The position numbers and the translations under genes are program-made. From NCBI RefSeq assembly GCF_009882985.1, contig NZ_WTUZ01000005.1, forward strand, positions 1 through 64,000: a DNA stretch of 64,000 nt. The letters run 5' to 3'. Within the stretch, counting starts at the first letter, position 1; every line of letters begins with the position of its first letter. The notes beneath the pieces were generated by a model, which was not told where the DNA came from, did not search any database, and saw nothing but the letters and a program-made list of their open reading frames with translations. Source of the DNA: Paenibacillus silvestris. Lineage in GTDB: Bacteria; Bacillota; Bacilli; Paenibacillales; NBRC-103111. This document shows, in pieces, positions 25,990 to 33,800 of this stretch.

Positions 25990-26076
25990 CAGATAAACGT
26001 CTCTCCTGTCTTCAGACCAGCAGAATAACACCACATACTGGAACTATCGTTCTTTCGTTAGCTCAACGTTTATCTG
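25990..26076 (+). repeat. Dispersed repeat, copy 3, bounded by a perfect 11-bp inverted repeat
   Basis: CAGATAAACGT (25990-26000) and ACGTTTATCTG (26066-26076) bracket the family box GGAACTATCGTTCTTTCGTTAGC. It lies 46 bp after the stop of the amj gene. Confidence 0.6.
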
Positions 26077-26121
26077 TTGTCCCCGATTATTACTAATTCA
26101 GACAATTAGCCTCTATAAATT

Positions 26122-26919
26122 CTATAAGTATGGGACAATTGTTTTTATCCAATATGCTGCAGGTATTAATATTATTTGTGCTAATAACGTACCACAAAAT
26201 CTTGAGAACATAAGAGCACCAAAAACTTTATTAATTGATGATAACTTCGCTTTTTTACTCAGAGCTTTATCTGTCAGTAATGCAACTTGCGGATCGATCA
26301 GTAAAGTCAATAGAATAGTAGCCACTCCGTTTATTAGTCCCGAAGATTGAGAAGCCCCAATGCTATACTGCCCAGGTAAAAATGTTGCATATAAAGCTGC
26401 CAATACGCCTACGGTATAAATAGCGGTCACAAAACAGTTCATAATCATCAATCGCTTCGGGAGCCCACCTGCACGGAGACGTTGAACCATTTCCCACTTC
26501 GGCATTCGAAAATGATAGAAAGAATGTTGAATGACATCAACTCGGAGTACGTTTTGAATCATTTTCGGGACTGATCCGGCTTTCTCCAGATGTGATACCA
26601 TACGTCCAGCTAATGCTGTAATAGTAGGATATAATGCTATTGCAAGTAGAGTACCAAGGGCAGCAGCAGTTAATATAATCCTAAAGCTCCCAACTAAGTT
26701 ATACTCTAAATGCTTCTTGGCAAAATCAACGACTTTGCCGGTCATCGTTCCCTGAGCAATATTTGACGTTCTCGATATAAGAACAATCATACCCGTTAAA
26801 GAAAGTGCTATTGCTAACTTTCCTGATCGAATCCCCGCCATTCTCACCGCGTATGAGAGTGTTTCAGCAGAATGGATAATCAACGTAAGCAACGATATTA
26901 AAACTATACGTTCAGTCAT
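26122..26919 (-). CDS. amj: Lipid II flippase Amj (DUF2837/YdaH family)
   Basis: 265 aa, six or more membrane segments. The opening ERIVLISLLTLIIHSAETLSY, then AGIRSGKLAIALSLTGMIVL and SRTSNIAQGTMTGK, matches Amj, the alternate flippase that can replace MurJ in Bacillus subtilis. Known role: moving lipid-linked peptidoglycan precursors across the membrane, induced by cell envelope stress. GGGGAGG lies 9 bp before the ATG. It stands alone among repeat-bounded accessory genes. Confidence 0.85.
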   Translation of the reverse strand: MTERIVLISLLTLIIHSAETLSYAVRMAGIRSGKLAIALSLTGMIVLISRTSNIAQGTMTGKVVDFAKKHLEYNLVGSFRIILTAAALGTLLAIALYPTITALAGRMVSHLEKAGSVPKMIQNVLRVDVIQHSFYHFRMPKWEMVQRLRAGGLPKRLMIMNCFVTAIYTVGVLAALYATFLPGQYSIGASQSSGLINGVATILLTLLIDPQVALLTDKALSKKAKLSSINKVFGALMFSRFCGTLLAQIILIPAAYWIKTIVPYL

Positions 26920-27130
26920 TGTGAATGGCCTCCCCGTTTGTTGCTTTTATTTATAAATCTCTCTCAAATTTAACTTCCTTACATATAATAACCTAGCTAT
27001 TTCTTCCAAAAAAGAGAAACTCGCTTAATATTTATTTCTTATTTTGTTCTTAGTGCCAACTCCGTTATCCATGACCTTGTATTATGAGGTCTCCACATCT
27101 TTTAATTAGATCTTAAAGTTCGATAAAAAA

Positions 27131-27190
27131 AGCAGGATGCCGTGGCACCTGCTCATTGATAATCTTATTAAACAAACGTTCCCCGTTAGC
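27131..27190 (+). repeat. Dispersed hairpin-plus-box repeat, copy 4
   Basis: GCAGGATGCCGTGGCACCTGC hairpin, then a spacer and AACGTTCCCCGTTAGC box. Confidence 0.55.
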
Positions 27191-27264
27191 TTAAATCTCA
27201 AATTGTCTTTTATGATATTCCATACCCAAATGTGCAAAAGGAAAATGGTCCACATATGATTCTT

Positions 27265-27308
27265 CTACATAAACCATACCATCATTTCTCCTCATGAGGT
27301 ATGGTTTT
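27265..27308 (+). terminator. Hairpin with T-run
   Basis: AAACCATACC and GGTATGGTTTTT pair across a 17-bp loop. It reads as a terminator on the plus strand, although no plus-strand gene precedes it; a 28- to 34-codon minus-strand frame (27208-27297, including VYVEESYVDHFPFAHLGM) starts inside it. Confidence 0.45.
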
Positions 27309-27354
27309 TCACCGTTTGATTCTAAAACAAAATTACCTGTAAATATTTCGAGTA

Positions 27355-27417
27355 AGGGACAGCTGCCTGCCGTGGCGAGCTGTCCCTTGTTTTTGCACTA
27401 TCGTTTTGCGTTAGTTC
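27355..27417 (+). repeat. Dispersed hairpin-plus-box repeat, copy 5
   Basis: AGGGACAGCTGCCTGCCG...GAGCTGTCCCTTGTTTTT hairpin (terminator-like on the plus strand) followed by CACTATCGTTTTGCGTTAG. The box ends 10 bp from the stop of the gene at 27427. Confidence 0.65.
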
Positions 27418-27426
27418 AATCGCTGA

Positions 27427-27744
27427 CTAACTTTTACTTTCAGAACCAATACTCATTTTGCTTAGATAGTCATCTAGATGCACATAAAATTTATCGAATG
27501 CTGCTTCATCATCAATGCAATTACTTTGTATTATTTGTGCCCAACTATGGACTCCATGGAAATTATAAATATCCTCTATATATTCCTGAAATCCGGGCAT
27601 ATTGTAATAATCCCCTTCAATATCAAACAAACAATACTGATAACCATGAAGAAAGTGCCAAAGAGGTATTAACGACTTTGTTCCGATAAATAAACCAGGT
27701 TGTTCTTTAATTTTATTTAACAGTAAAATTAACCTACTATCCAA
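27427..27744 (-). CDS. Small acidic protein, possible immunity-type, unknown family
   Basis: 105 aa from a TTG at 27744 (AAGGAAT upstream). Sequence features: LNKIKEQPGLFIGTKSL, then LWHFLHGYQYCLFDIEGD, PGFQEYIEDIYN, SWAQIIQ and DDEAAFDKFYVHLDDYL. The IGxKSLxxLxxFLxGYxY pattern reminds me of small proteins often found among polymorphic-toxin immunity genes; this is impression, not proof. No toxin is adjacent. Confidence 0.5.
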   Translation of the reverse strand: MDSRLILLLNKIKEQPGLFIGTKSLIPLWHFLHGYQYCLFDIEGDYYNMPGFQEYIEDIYNFHGVHSWAQIIQSNCIDDEAAFDKFYVHLDDYLSKMSIGSESKS

Positions 27745-27785
27745 ACTAAAGCTATCATTCCTTATTTTACCACATATATTGGAAG

Positions 27786-27867
27786 TAACTGCCCATTATT
27801 CCAACGGATAACGGCAGACGATCGTAACTAGCTACCATCGTTATTGAACTATAGTTTCTCGTTAGCT
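27786..27867 (+). repeat. Dispersed hairpin-plus-box repeat, copy 6
   Basis: AACTGCCCATTATTCCAACGG left motif, a hairpin around GGCAGACGATCG, then ATTGAACTATAGTTTCTCGTTAGC. About 50 bp after the CPT-like gene's stop. Confidence 0.7.
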
Positions 27868-27913
27868 TAAGGACCGAGGGTCAAATATGTTGTTATCTGA
27901 TTGATTCGCATTA

Positions 27914-28516
27914 TTATGAAACACTAATCTCTTTTTTACTAATTTTTTTAAATGCAGAGTAATCCCGATCAGACTTAATAAAACTTAATATCTTTTCGGC
28001 ACACTCTATTGGATTCAACTCTTCAGTATTTACTTCAAGGTCATATTCATTAAAACGATATACTTTGCTAAACTGTGAAGCTGCTAGTCCAATCTGTCTA
28101 TCTCCTCTTGCTTGCTCTCTTCTTATGAGTTCTTCTTTCGAGCATATTACTCCTATAAATAATGTTGGCTGATCAAAAAATTGATCAAGAAACGCATTAA
28201 ACCTTTTGTCATTGTTGAGTACAGTATCTGCTACTACATTAAAACCCAATTCTAATAACAATTTAATTGTCGCAAGGTACAATGTGAGAATGGAATCATC
28301 AAGTATTTGTGAGACAACTTGATGATCTATTCCTCTTGGCGGTTCATCTGGAAATTTATTATTAATAAAATCATTGTAATTATTAAAAAAATCATCAATT
28401 GATAAATGATAAAAAGGAATCTCTTTCTGATTTATCAATTCTGTCGATATGGAGGTCTTTCCAGAACTTGAAGTTCCATTTAGAAAAACTAATATCCCTT
28501 GCTTCAAATTAATCAT
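27914..28516 (-). CDS. Chloramphenicol phosphotransferase-like (CPT family) P-loop kinase
   Basis: 200 aa. The Walker A motif LNGTSSSGKTS (about 13-22) and the downstream LSIDDFF with the acidic DD match CPT-like proteins, as does FIGVICSKEELIRREQARGDRQIGLAASQF with its RREQARGDR arginine motif. The family phosphorylates small hydroxylated compounds, chloramphenicol in Streptomyces venezuelae. In accessory genes of Bacillota the substrate is usually unknown. Stands alone; repeat copy 6 follows. Confidence 0.78.
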   Translation of the reverse strand: MINLKQGILVFLNGTSSSGKTSISTELINQKEIPFYHLSIDDFFNNYNDFINNKFPDEPPRGIDHQVVSQILDDSILTLYLATIKLLLELGFNVVADTVLNNDKRFNAFLDQFFDQPTLFIGVICSKEELIRREQARGDRQIGLAASQFSKVYRFNEYDLEVNTEELNPIECAEKILSFIKSDRDYSAFKKISKKEISVS

Positions 28517-28791
28517 CCCTTCAATTAATAATCATTGCATATCTTTAAGATAACGACCATACGAGCTTACTTGTTATGGGTTCTTCTTCTAATTTCATCC
28601 AATAGCAAAGCTAATCTAATCTCTATTCACCATACTACTAATAGCACTTTAATTAGTAAATCTACAATTTTCCATAGAATAGATATACACTTTTCCCCTA
28701 TATGCATGTACACTTTTTTAAAATAGTGCTACTACAAATAATTAATTGCCAATGTGACTACTTGCTTACTGTCATGTAAATCGAGACCACG

Positions 28792-28810
28792 GCATAACTG
28801 CCCGTTAGCA
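28792..28810 (+). repeat. Dispersed repeat left motif (AACTGCCCGTTAGC), copy 7
   Basis: GGCATAACTGCCCGTTAGC, the same left motif as in copy 8, about 65 bp after the stop of the secreted SH3-like gene. The hairpin half is weak. The rest of 28517-28873 shows no gene. Confidence 0.5.
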
Positions 28811-28873
28811 CAGCGAACAAAAAACGGATGCATTGGCAATGTGAATTAAACTGTTATTTGCTTATCCTCAGAA

Positions 28874-29662
28874 TTAACTTTTCGATTTAATTTCAATCGT
28901 TTCATTCTTTGGTCTTACCCAACGTTCACCTTGAGGGAGGTTAATCTTATACCAAGTAATTACATTAGCGGGTAACGGAGCATATTGCCACTTAGCAATT
29001 GCTTGTACAGTGCCAGACTCCAGTATTTCTCCCTTGCCATCTTGTTCATAAGGTGTTAAAAAAACGGTCTCAGATCCCATTAACTTTAGTTTAAAATCGA
29101 TTGTTTCGGCATGAACATCCTCCATTAGGGCTGGATTTACAATCCATTTTGGTCCCAACCACGTATCAACTTGATACCACGTTCCAGCTTGCCCAGCTGC
29201 ACTCATGGCATTTATAACGTATTTTGGTCCGTAACGTATTGTAGAAGTAGAGAGTATCCCTTGAGGTGCAAGCATTAAATTTGTTTTAGTATTGATGTCT
29301 GGCTGGTTAAATAAACTTACCGTGTTTAAGAGCGTTAGCGTGCTCTTTCTTTCCTCAAAAAAGCCATATATGACTTTATCATCATCACGTATCCAACGTT
29401 CTCCTAGCCAAGTCTGCACCTTTAACCAATCCTCAGGACCTATTTTGTCATAGAAACTGAAAGGTGAGTTCGGGGCAAGCTGCACATTCTGATAAGGCGA
29501 TATGGCACCAAGATGATTGCTGCCTCCATCATCTTCAGAATATAAGTTTGTTTCTTGGATAATAACAAAGTTCATGGGGGGTGCTTCAGCGTGTGTAGGA
29601 TACGTTGAGCTCATAGTCAACAAGAAAGTCGTTAGGACTAGACCAATAAATTCCTTTTTCAT
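28874..29662 (-). CDS. Secreted protein with three SH3-like segments
   Basis: 262 aa. Signal peptide (1-25, ending THAEA). Three degenerate repeats carry W-x-V/I-x-T-W-L-G-x-x-W-I/V: DWLKVQTWLGERWIR, TWYQVDTWLGPKWIV and TWYKINLPQGERWVR. Each follows an unpaired 'TLTLLNT'/'EDVHAETIDF'-like strand. This is the pattern of bacterial SH3-like wall-binding domains. Likely extracellular and wall associated. GGAGTG precedes the ATG. Confidence 0.65.
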   Translation of the reverse strand: MKKEFIGLVLTTFLLTMSSTYPTHAEAPPMNFVIIQETNLYSEDDGGSNHLGAISPYQNVQLAPNSPFSFYDKIGPEDWLKVQTWLGERWIRDDDKVIYGFFEERKSTLTLLNTVSLFNQPDINTKTNLMLAPQGILSTSTIRYGPKYVINAMSAAGQAGTWYQVDTWLGPKWIVNPALMEDVHAETIDFKLKLMGSETVFLTPYEQDGKGEILESGTVQAIAKWQYAPLPANVITWYKINLPQGERWVRPKNETIEIKSKS

Positions 29663-29821
29663 TCTAACTACACTCCTTTATAATCTTGATGACAAAAGGC
29701 AATTGCAGAACTCTGTCACTTCACAAATACCAATAAGTATGCACCCTAAAATTTTCCATTATAGAAATAGACGCAAAATTCATATATAAAGTTTCGAAAT
29801 AAGAGCTCAGTTAGAACTTTA

Positions 29822-29910
29822 TTAAACTGCCCGTTAACGTAATGGAAGCTACCGTTCATGCCGGCAGCCTCCATTAGTTGTGTTTATTGAGCTATAGTTC
29901 TGCATTAGCG
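29822..29910 (+). repeat. Dispersed hairpin-plus-box repeat, copy 8 (most complete)
   Basis: TTAAACTGCCCGTTAACG, then a GGAAGCTACCG...CGGCAGCCTCC hairpin, then TTTATTGAGCTATAGTTCTGCATTAGC. Shows both the left CCCGTTA and the right GTTC-x-x-x-TTAGC motifs. Confidence 0.7.
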
Positions 29911-29983
29911 TAGAAAAGTTCTGTCGCTATGTATTTTTATCTGGATAATTTTCAAGATCTTCTCTAATTTCTTTTAAAATGAA

Positions 29984-30017
29984 CAAAAAAGTGACCCACA
30001 GCAACGGGCTGTGGGTC
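29984..30017 (-). terminator. Rho-independent terminator
   Basis: GACCCACAG and CTGTGGGTC stem; on the minus strand it is followed by ACTTTTTT. Just after the truncated beta-lactamase frame. Confidence 0.75.
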
Positions 30018-30021
30018 ATAA

Positions 30022-30348
30022 CTATTTATATTTTAAAGGGGGTGATGGTGTAAACCTCTTTAGATTTTCATGAACACTTAGAACTCCTTGTTCTTGCAAC
30101 ATCAATATAGCCATCGCGATAAACTCTTTCGTTATTGATCCAATTCTAAATTTTGTTTCCGTAGTATTTATTACCTGGTGCTCTCGGTTCGCGTAACCAT
30201 AACCTTGATTAATTATGATTGCATCACCTTTTGAGAGTAGCGCACTTCCGCTAAATTCATCTCTACTCTGTAATGTGGATAATAACTTATCTAACTGATG
30301 TCCGAATAAATGACGACAAGCTCCCAAACGGCGAAACGCGGCAGCCAT
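30022..30348 (-). pseudogene. Truncated serine beta-lactamase/penicillin-binding-like gene, chimeric start
   Basis: 108 codons. Residues about 19-95 match the start of class-C-type serine hydrolases: LLSTLQSRDEFSGSALLSKG, GYGYANREHQ, FRIGSITKEFIAMAILMLQE with the SxxK motif (Ser-Ile-Thr-Lys) and QGVLSVHENL. The protein then breaks off (FTPSPPLKYK); the Y-x-N and K-T-G halves are missing. The first 15 residues look foreign. Non-functional remnant, left by rearrangement. Confidence 0.7.
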
Positions 30349-30377
30349 TCAGGGGCTAGTAGTGAAGCAGGGAGGGT

Positions 30378-31427
30378 TTAACGGAAAAACTCTCTGAACA
30401 GCTTAATGGCGGCTTGCGGGTTCTCCTCCATGATCCAATGTCCAGTTTTCTCCAGCTTCACAGTCTTTGAATTCGGCGCATGCTCTTTTAAGAACTGCTC
30501 CAGCATACCGTAACCGGACACGCCACCGATACCGAGCGCGGGCACGGACAGCGGCTTGTACGTTTTAAGCGTTTCGATATCATCCCTAAACGACTTGTAC
30601 CATTCATTACCGGCACGAAGCGCATCGGGCTGGGAATAAGCTGCGAGGTAAACCTCGCGTTCCTTCTTGCTGAGCGCATCCTTGGTGTAGCCCATATAAT
30701 CGTAAATCCAATTATAGACGAGATCGAGTTGTTTGCCCTGCAGCATCTGCTCTGACAAGCCAGGGATAGTATTAACAGCAAACCACCAGTAGAACTTAGC
30801 TCGTTCGGGGTTGCTCTCGTCGTACACGCCAGGAGGCGGCAAGATGGGGATTTTCAGGAAGTTATCGTTCGGATGGGAAGCATCCATTAGGACGACTTTC
30901 TTCGTGGCCTGCGGGTAATTGGCTGCATATGCGTAAGCGATCGTCGCTCCGATATCATGTCCTGCGATGTTGATGCTCTTGTGGCCGAGCGCTTTGGCCA
31001 ATTCATAAATGTCCTTTGCCATCGTCTTCTTGTCATAGCCCGACTGAGGCTTGTCCGAGCTGCCCATGCCCCGGTATTCCACGACATAGACATGATAGTA
31101 CTTGGCCAGCTCCGGCATCATTTTACTGAATGAATACCAAGTTACAGGCCAGCCCGGCAATAGAAACAGCGGTTCGCCCTTCCCGCCCTCGACATAGTGA
31201 AGCTTAACGCCGTTCGCTTCCATGTAGCCGTTCTTGAAGCCCGGAAGCTCTTTGATGAGCTCCTCGTCGGAATACGCATTACCGTGCATTGGCTCTCCTG
31301 CAGTGGTTATTGCCATTTTCTTTGGATTGACATCGGCGGCGCGAGCGCAGGCCGAAAGCAGCATAAGCGCCGTGATCAGCAGTATTGCCACGCACTTGGC
31401 CGGCCATCTCAATTGGTTCCCGAACAT
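30378..31427 (-). CDS. Exported alpha/beta hydrolase (epoxide-hydrolase-like), lipoprotein
   Basis: 349 aa, strong AGGAGGGG site. Lipoprotein-like signal with LLSAC (Cys26). The hydrolase fold has LPGWPVTWYSF (oxyanion HGxP equivalent), EYRGMGSSDKP, nucleophile motif GHDIG with Asp, and a C-terminal GHWIMEENP with His. An Asp nucleophile plus GMGSSDKP fits epoxide hydrolase or haloalkane dehalogenase relatives. Codon use is more GC-rich than in the neighbours, which suggests separate acquisition. Substrate unknown; acts outside the membrane. Confidence 0.8.
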   Translation of the reverse strand: MFGNQLRWPAKCVAILLITALMLLSACARAADVNPKKMAITTAGEPMHGNAYSDEELIKELPGFKNGYMEANGVKLHYVEGGKGEPLFLLPGWPVTWYSFSKMMPELAKYYHVYVVEYRGMGSSDKPQSGYDKKTMAKDIYELAKALGHKSINIAGHDIGATIAYAYAANYPQATKKVVLMDASHPNDNFLKIPILPPPGVYDESNPERAKFYWWFAVNTIPGLSEQMLQGKQLDLVYNWIYDYMGYTKDALSKKEREVYLAAYSQPDALRAGNEWYKSFRDDIETLKTYKPLSVPALGIGGVSGYGMLEQFLKEHAPNSKTVKLEKTGHWIMEENPQAAIKLFREFFR

Positions 31428-31563
31428 CGTATTCCCCTCCTATGTACATTCATCAAGGTTATGCTCATACGCTTAACTTACATCTGCTATCATTTCCCTT
31501 ATCGAACAACGTATGCAGAGCCTAACAAGGTTATTTGACTGGGTGTCGATTGAAGACGTCTGA

Positions 31564-31579
31564 AACCATAGCTATGGTT
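31564..31579. promoter_or_regulatory. Perfect 16-bp palindrome
   Basis: AACCATAGCTATGGTT, fully self-complementary, in the 370-bp gap between the hydrolase and the membrane-protein/XRE operon. Candidate operator; the binding protein is unknown. Confidence 0.4.
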
Positions 31580-31713
31580 GTAAAATTGAGGTCCAATTCC
31601 CGAAAGGCGGCTCAAATTTATAAACACTCATAATTTTGGTAAGGGTTTTTACGATCTAATCTTATAATGTCTTCACGTATTGATCTTTCAGCCATCAATC
31701 ATGTAAATAAAAC

Positions 31714-31742
31714 TTGACTTTATGGTTAATAATGGTAATAAT
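31714..31742 (+). promoter_or_regulatory. Likely sigma-A promoter of the membrane protein/XRE operon
   Basis: TTGACT, about 17 bp, TAATAA/ATAATA. AAAACTTGACTTTATG recurs as AAAACTTTACTTTATG at 31751-31766, a direct repeat that could bind the XRE product. Confidence 0.5.
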
Positions 31743-31798
31743 ATGTATATAAAACTTTACTTTATGTAAAAAATATTATACAGGAGGCGAATACCACT

Positions 31799-32245
31799 TT
31801 GACCTATCAAGAAAAGAAGAGCATTGTATCGTTGATCAGCACCATACTTATTTTCGGATCTTATTACTTGTACATGTATCCGCAGTTCCCAGAAGGGACA
31901 CAAGAGTCGACGGAAACCTTTCACTTTTGGGGTTCTTTCGTTCTGATGCTGATGTTGGTTTCAATAATTGCTCATATCATTATCAGCATTATTTTTAACA
32001 TTATCTTTCGAATAACGACCAAAGAAAAGGAACCGAAATTTGCGGATGAATTAGATAAGCTTATTGAATTGAAAGCGAACCGAATTTCTTTTTTCGTGTT
32101 TATTATCGGCTTTCTTTTTGCCATGGTTTCGTTGGTCATAGATCAGCCGTCGCAGGCAATGTTCATGATCCTGATTGCCTCCGGATTTCTCTCTGATTTA
32201 ACCGGTTCAATTACAAAACTTTATCACTATCGGAAAGGAGTCTAA
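31799..32245 (+). CDS. Four-segment membrane protein paired with an XRE regulator
   Basis: 148 aa from a TTG after GGAGGCGA. Hydrophobic segments at about 9-27, 42-67, 96-115 and 119-138. It ends 1 bp before the XRE gene. Small integral membrane proteins with a following YozG-like regulator are a common Bacillota pair; the function is not known. Resembles DUF2178-type proteins. Confidence 0.7.
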   Translation: MTYQEKKSIVSLISTILIFGSYYLYMYPQFPEGTQESTETFHFWGSFVLMLMLVSIIAHIIISIIFNIIFRITTKEKEPKFADELDKLIELKANRISFFVFIIGFLFAMVSLVIDQPSQAMFMILIASGFLSDLTGSITKLYHYRKGV

Positions 32246-32246
32246 T

Positions 32247-32471
32247 ATGGGCAAAAAACTTGTCAGCAATCACATACGAAAATTACGATTCAACCATGAT
32301 GAAATGACCCAACAGCAGTTGGCTGACAAGGTGGGCGTAACCAGACAAACGATTGTGGCCCTAGAAAAGGGCAACTACTCCCCCTCTCTTGAATTGGCTT
32401 TTCGTATTGCTCTCGCCTTCAACTTACCTTTGGAAGAGGTATTCTTTTACGGGGATAGCACACAGATATAA
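32247..32471 (+). CDS. XRE-family (Cro/CI-like, YozG-type) regulator
   Basis: 74 aa; almost all helix-turn-helix: IRKLRFNHDEMTQQQLADKV and GVTRQTIVALEKGNYSPSLE, then the typical tail LAFNLPLEEVFFYG. Start after GGAAAGGAG. Translationally close (1 bp) to the membrane protein; likely autoregulates the pair. Confidence 0.85.
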   Translation: MGKKLVSNHIRKLRFNHDEMTQQQLADKVGVTRQTIVALEKGNYSPSLELAFRIALAFNLPLEEVFFYGDSTQI

Positions 32472-32539
32472 GAACTAGGAATATAGGAATATCATTACTC
32501 ATACTGACTATGTATTTAGAGTGAAAAAGGAGGTAAATA

Positions 32540-33250
32540 ATGAATTCAAACAAAAAAACTGCAAAAATTGTGGGAGTACTTTTTATACTTGCAGCCGTTA
32601 GCTCGATGATAGCTGCTTTTGTTTTATACAAACCTATCCTAAATGATCCCGATTACCTGATTCAAGGTTCTAAACATGCCAACCAGGTGATACTGGGAGC
32701 GCTTATGGAGTTAATACTTGTTGTATCAGCGGTTGGTACTGCAACTACAATGTTTCCGTTATTAAGAAAGTATAATGAAACGATAGCTCTTTGGCATCTT
32801 TGCTTTAGGTTTCTTGAAGCGGTTATCATTACTGTTGGTGTAATCAGTGTATTGTCTCTGGTGACGTTAAGCCGGGAGTATGTAGCCACAGGAGCCTCGG
32901 AAATAGCCTCTTTCCAAGTTTCAGGCACTTTATTAAAAGCGATACATGACTGGACATTTATGCTTGGCCCTCTTTTCATGCTGGGCATCAACACGATGAT
33001 GTACAGTTATATTTTTTATAAATCTAAGCTCGTACCTAGGTTTATATCCTTATTAGGTATGACAGGCGCAACTCTTGTTTTTATTTATGCCTTGTTAGTC
33101 ATGTTCGGTGTAATTCAACAAGTATCTGTTTGGGGTGCTATTTTAGCGCTACCAGTAGCAGCCAATGAAATGATTCTCGCGGTATGGCTCATCTTGAATG
33201 GATTCAATGAGAATGCACTTGCTTCTATGCCACGTAAATCAACCCATTAG
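32540..33250 (+). CDS. DUF4386-domain membrane protein
   Basis: 236 aa with about seven membrane segments. The pattern KIVGVLFILAAVSSMIAA, then LGALMELILVVSAVGTA, ALWHLCFRFLEAVIITVGVI and the closing NEMILAVWLILNGFN is that of DUF4386 proteins. AAGGAGG precedes the ATG. Function unknown. Repeat copy 9 begins at its stop codon and supplies the terminator. Confidence 0.8.
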   Translation: MNSNKKTAKIVGVLFILAAVSSMIAAFVLYKPILNDPDYLIQGSKHANQVILGALMELILVVSAVGTATTMFPLLRKYNETIALWHLCFRFLEAVIITVGVISVLSLVTLSREYVATGASEIASFQVSGTLLKAIHDWTFMLGPLFMLGINTMMYSYIFYKSKLVPRFISLLGMTGATLVFIYALLVMFGVIQQVSVWGAILALPVAANEMILAVWLILNGFNENALASMPRKSTH

Positions 33251-33323
33251 CTGAGAAGGCTGCCGTTCTATGCTGTCGGCAGCCTTCTAATGGTGTAAAT
33301 TGAGCTCATAGTTTTCCGTTAGT
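33244..33323 (+). repeat. Dispersed hairpin-plus-box repeat, copy 9 (complete)
   Basis: CCCATTAGCTGAGAAGGCTG/CCG...CGGCAGCCTTCT hairpin (perfect 12-bp stem), then AATTGAGCTCATAGTTTTCCGTTAG. Its hairpin doubles as terminator of the DUF4386 gene. Confidence 0.75.
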
Positions 33324-33427
33324 TAATAAGGCAACTGTACGCACTTACTGAGCAAATATACTAATAAATAAAATAGCTCCAAAAAAAACCGAAGTCGCGA
33401 ATATGAGAAAGTCACCTTTAACTTTGT

Positions 33428-33601
33428 TTAGAATTGCTCGAATTGTACGAATGCCTTGTCATTAAACATTGGATTGCCTAATATATCACAGAAATCATAC
33501 TTCTTACCCCTTTTATTATATTCTTCTACCGCTGGAGCAACCCAAATATCTTTCTTACTCTTACCTTTAAATGTTGCCAAGAACTTTATCCCAACTTGAG
33601 G
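33428..33601 (-). pseudogene. 3' fragment of an unknown gene
   Basis: The minus-strand frame reads KFLATFKGKSKKDIWVAPAV, then EEYNKRGKKYDFCDILGNPM and DKAFVQFEQF to a stop. It has coding-like composition but no start; upstream lies a terminator and an IS-end-like motif. A shifted frame after it (to about 33346) encodes a hydrophobic FLIFATSVFFGAILFISIF segment. Looks like debris of one or two genes. Confidence 0.35.
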
Positions 33602-33604
33602 ACA

Positions 33605-33636
33605 TAAAAAGAAAAAGCCGCAACACATGCGACTTT
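33605..33636 (-). terminator. Hairpin with T-run
   Basis: AAAGTCGCA-TGTGT-TGCGGCTTTTT on the minus strand, a classic terminator; no intact gene precedes it now. Confidence 0.6.
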
Positions 33637-33645
33637 TAATATAAC

Positions 33646-33665
33646 CATGTTCTTGTCAACCGACA
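33646..33665 (-). repeat. IS-end-like tip, second copy
   Basis: TGTCGGTTGACAAGAACATG on the minus strand, nearly the same as the tip at 25887-25906. Confidence 0.4.
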
Positions 33666-33734
33666 CATCCGTTATCCGGACCAGAATAACAAATTTCTCC
33701 AAAAAGAGTACAAATCAAAGTAGGCTACCTCTAC

Positions 33735-33776
33735 TCCCACGGACAATGGCAGCCGATCATGTACCGGCTATCGTCA
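33735..33776 (+). repeat. Partial dispersed repeat, copy 10
   Basis: CACGGACAATGGCAGCCGAT...CCGGCTATCGTCAG: hairpin half resembling copy 6, box half missing. Confidence 0.4.
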
Positions 33777-33800
33777 GTTTAATTCCCTGCTCAAAATCGA

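Noticed and set aside
27208..27297. 28-34 codon minus-strand frame (VYVEESYVDHFPFAHLGM)
   Set aside because: Composition looks protein-like and GGAG is present, but it starts inside a hairpin and is too short to call; at best a gene fragment.
27294..27689. 131-codon plus-strand frame over the repeat and the 105-residue gene
   Set aside because: It crosses a dispersed repeat hairpin and is antisense to a better-supported gene.
24258..29910. CRISPR array, considered because of regularly recurring boxes
   Set aside because: The units are separated by whole genes, vary in sequence and carry hairpins; no spacer-sized spacing and no cas genes.
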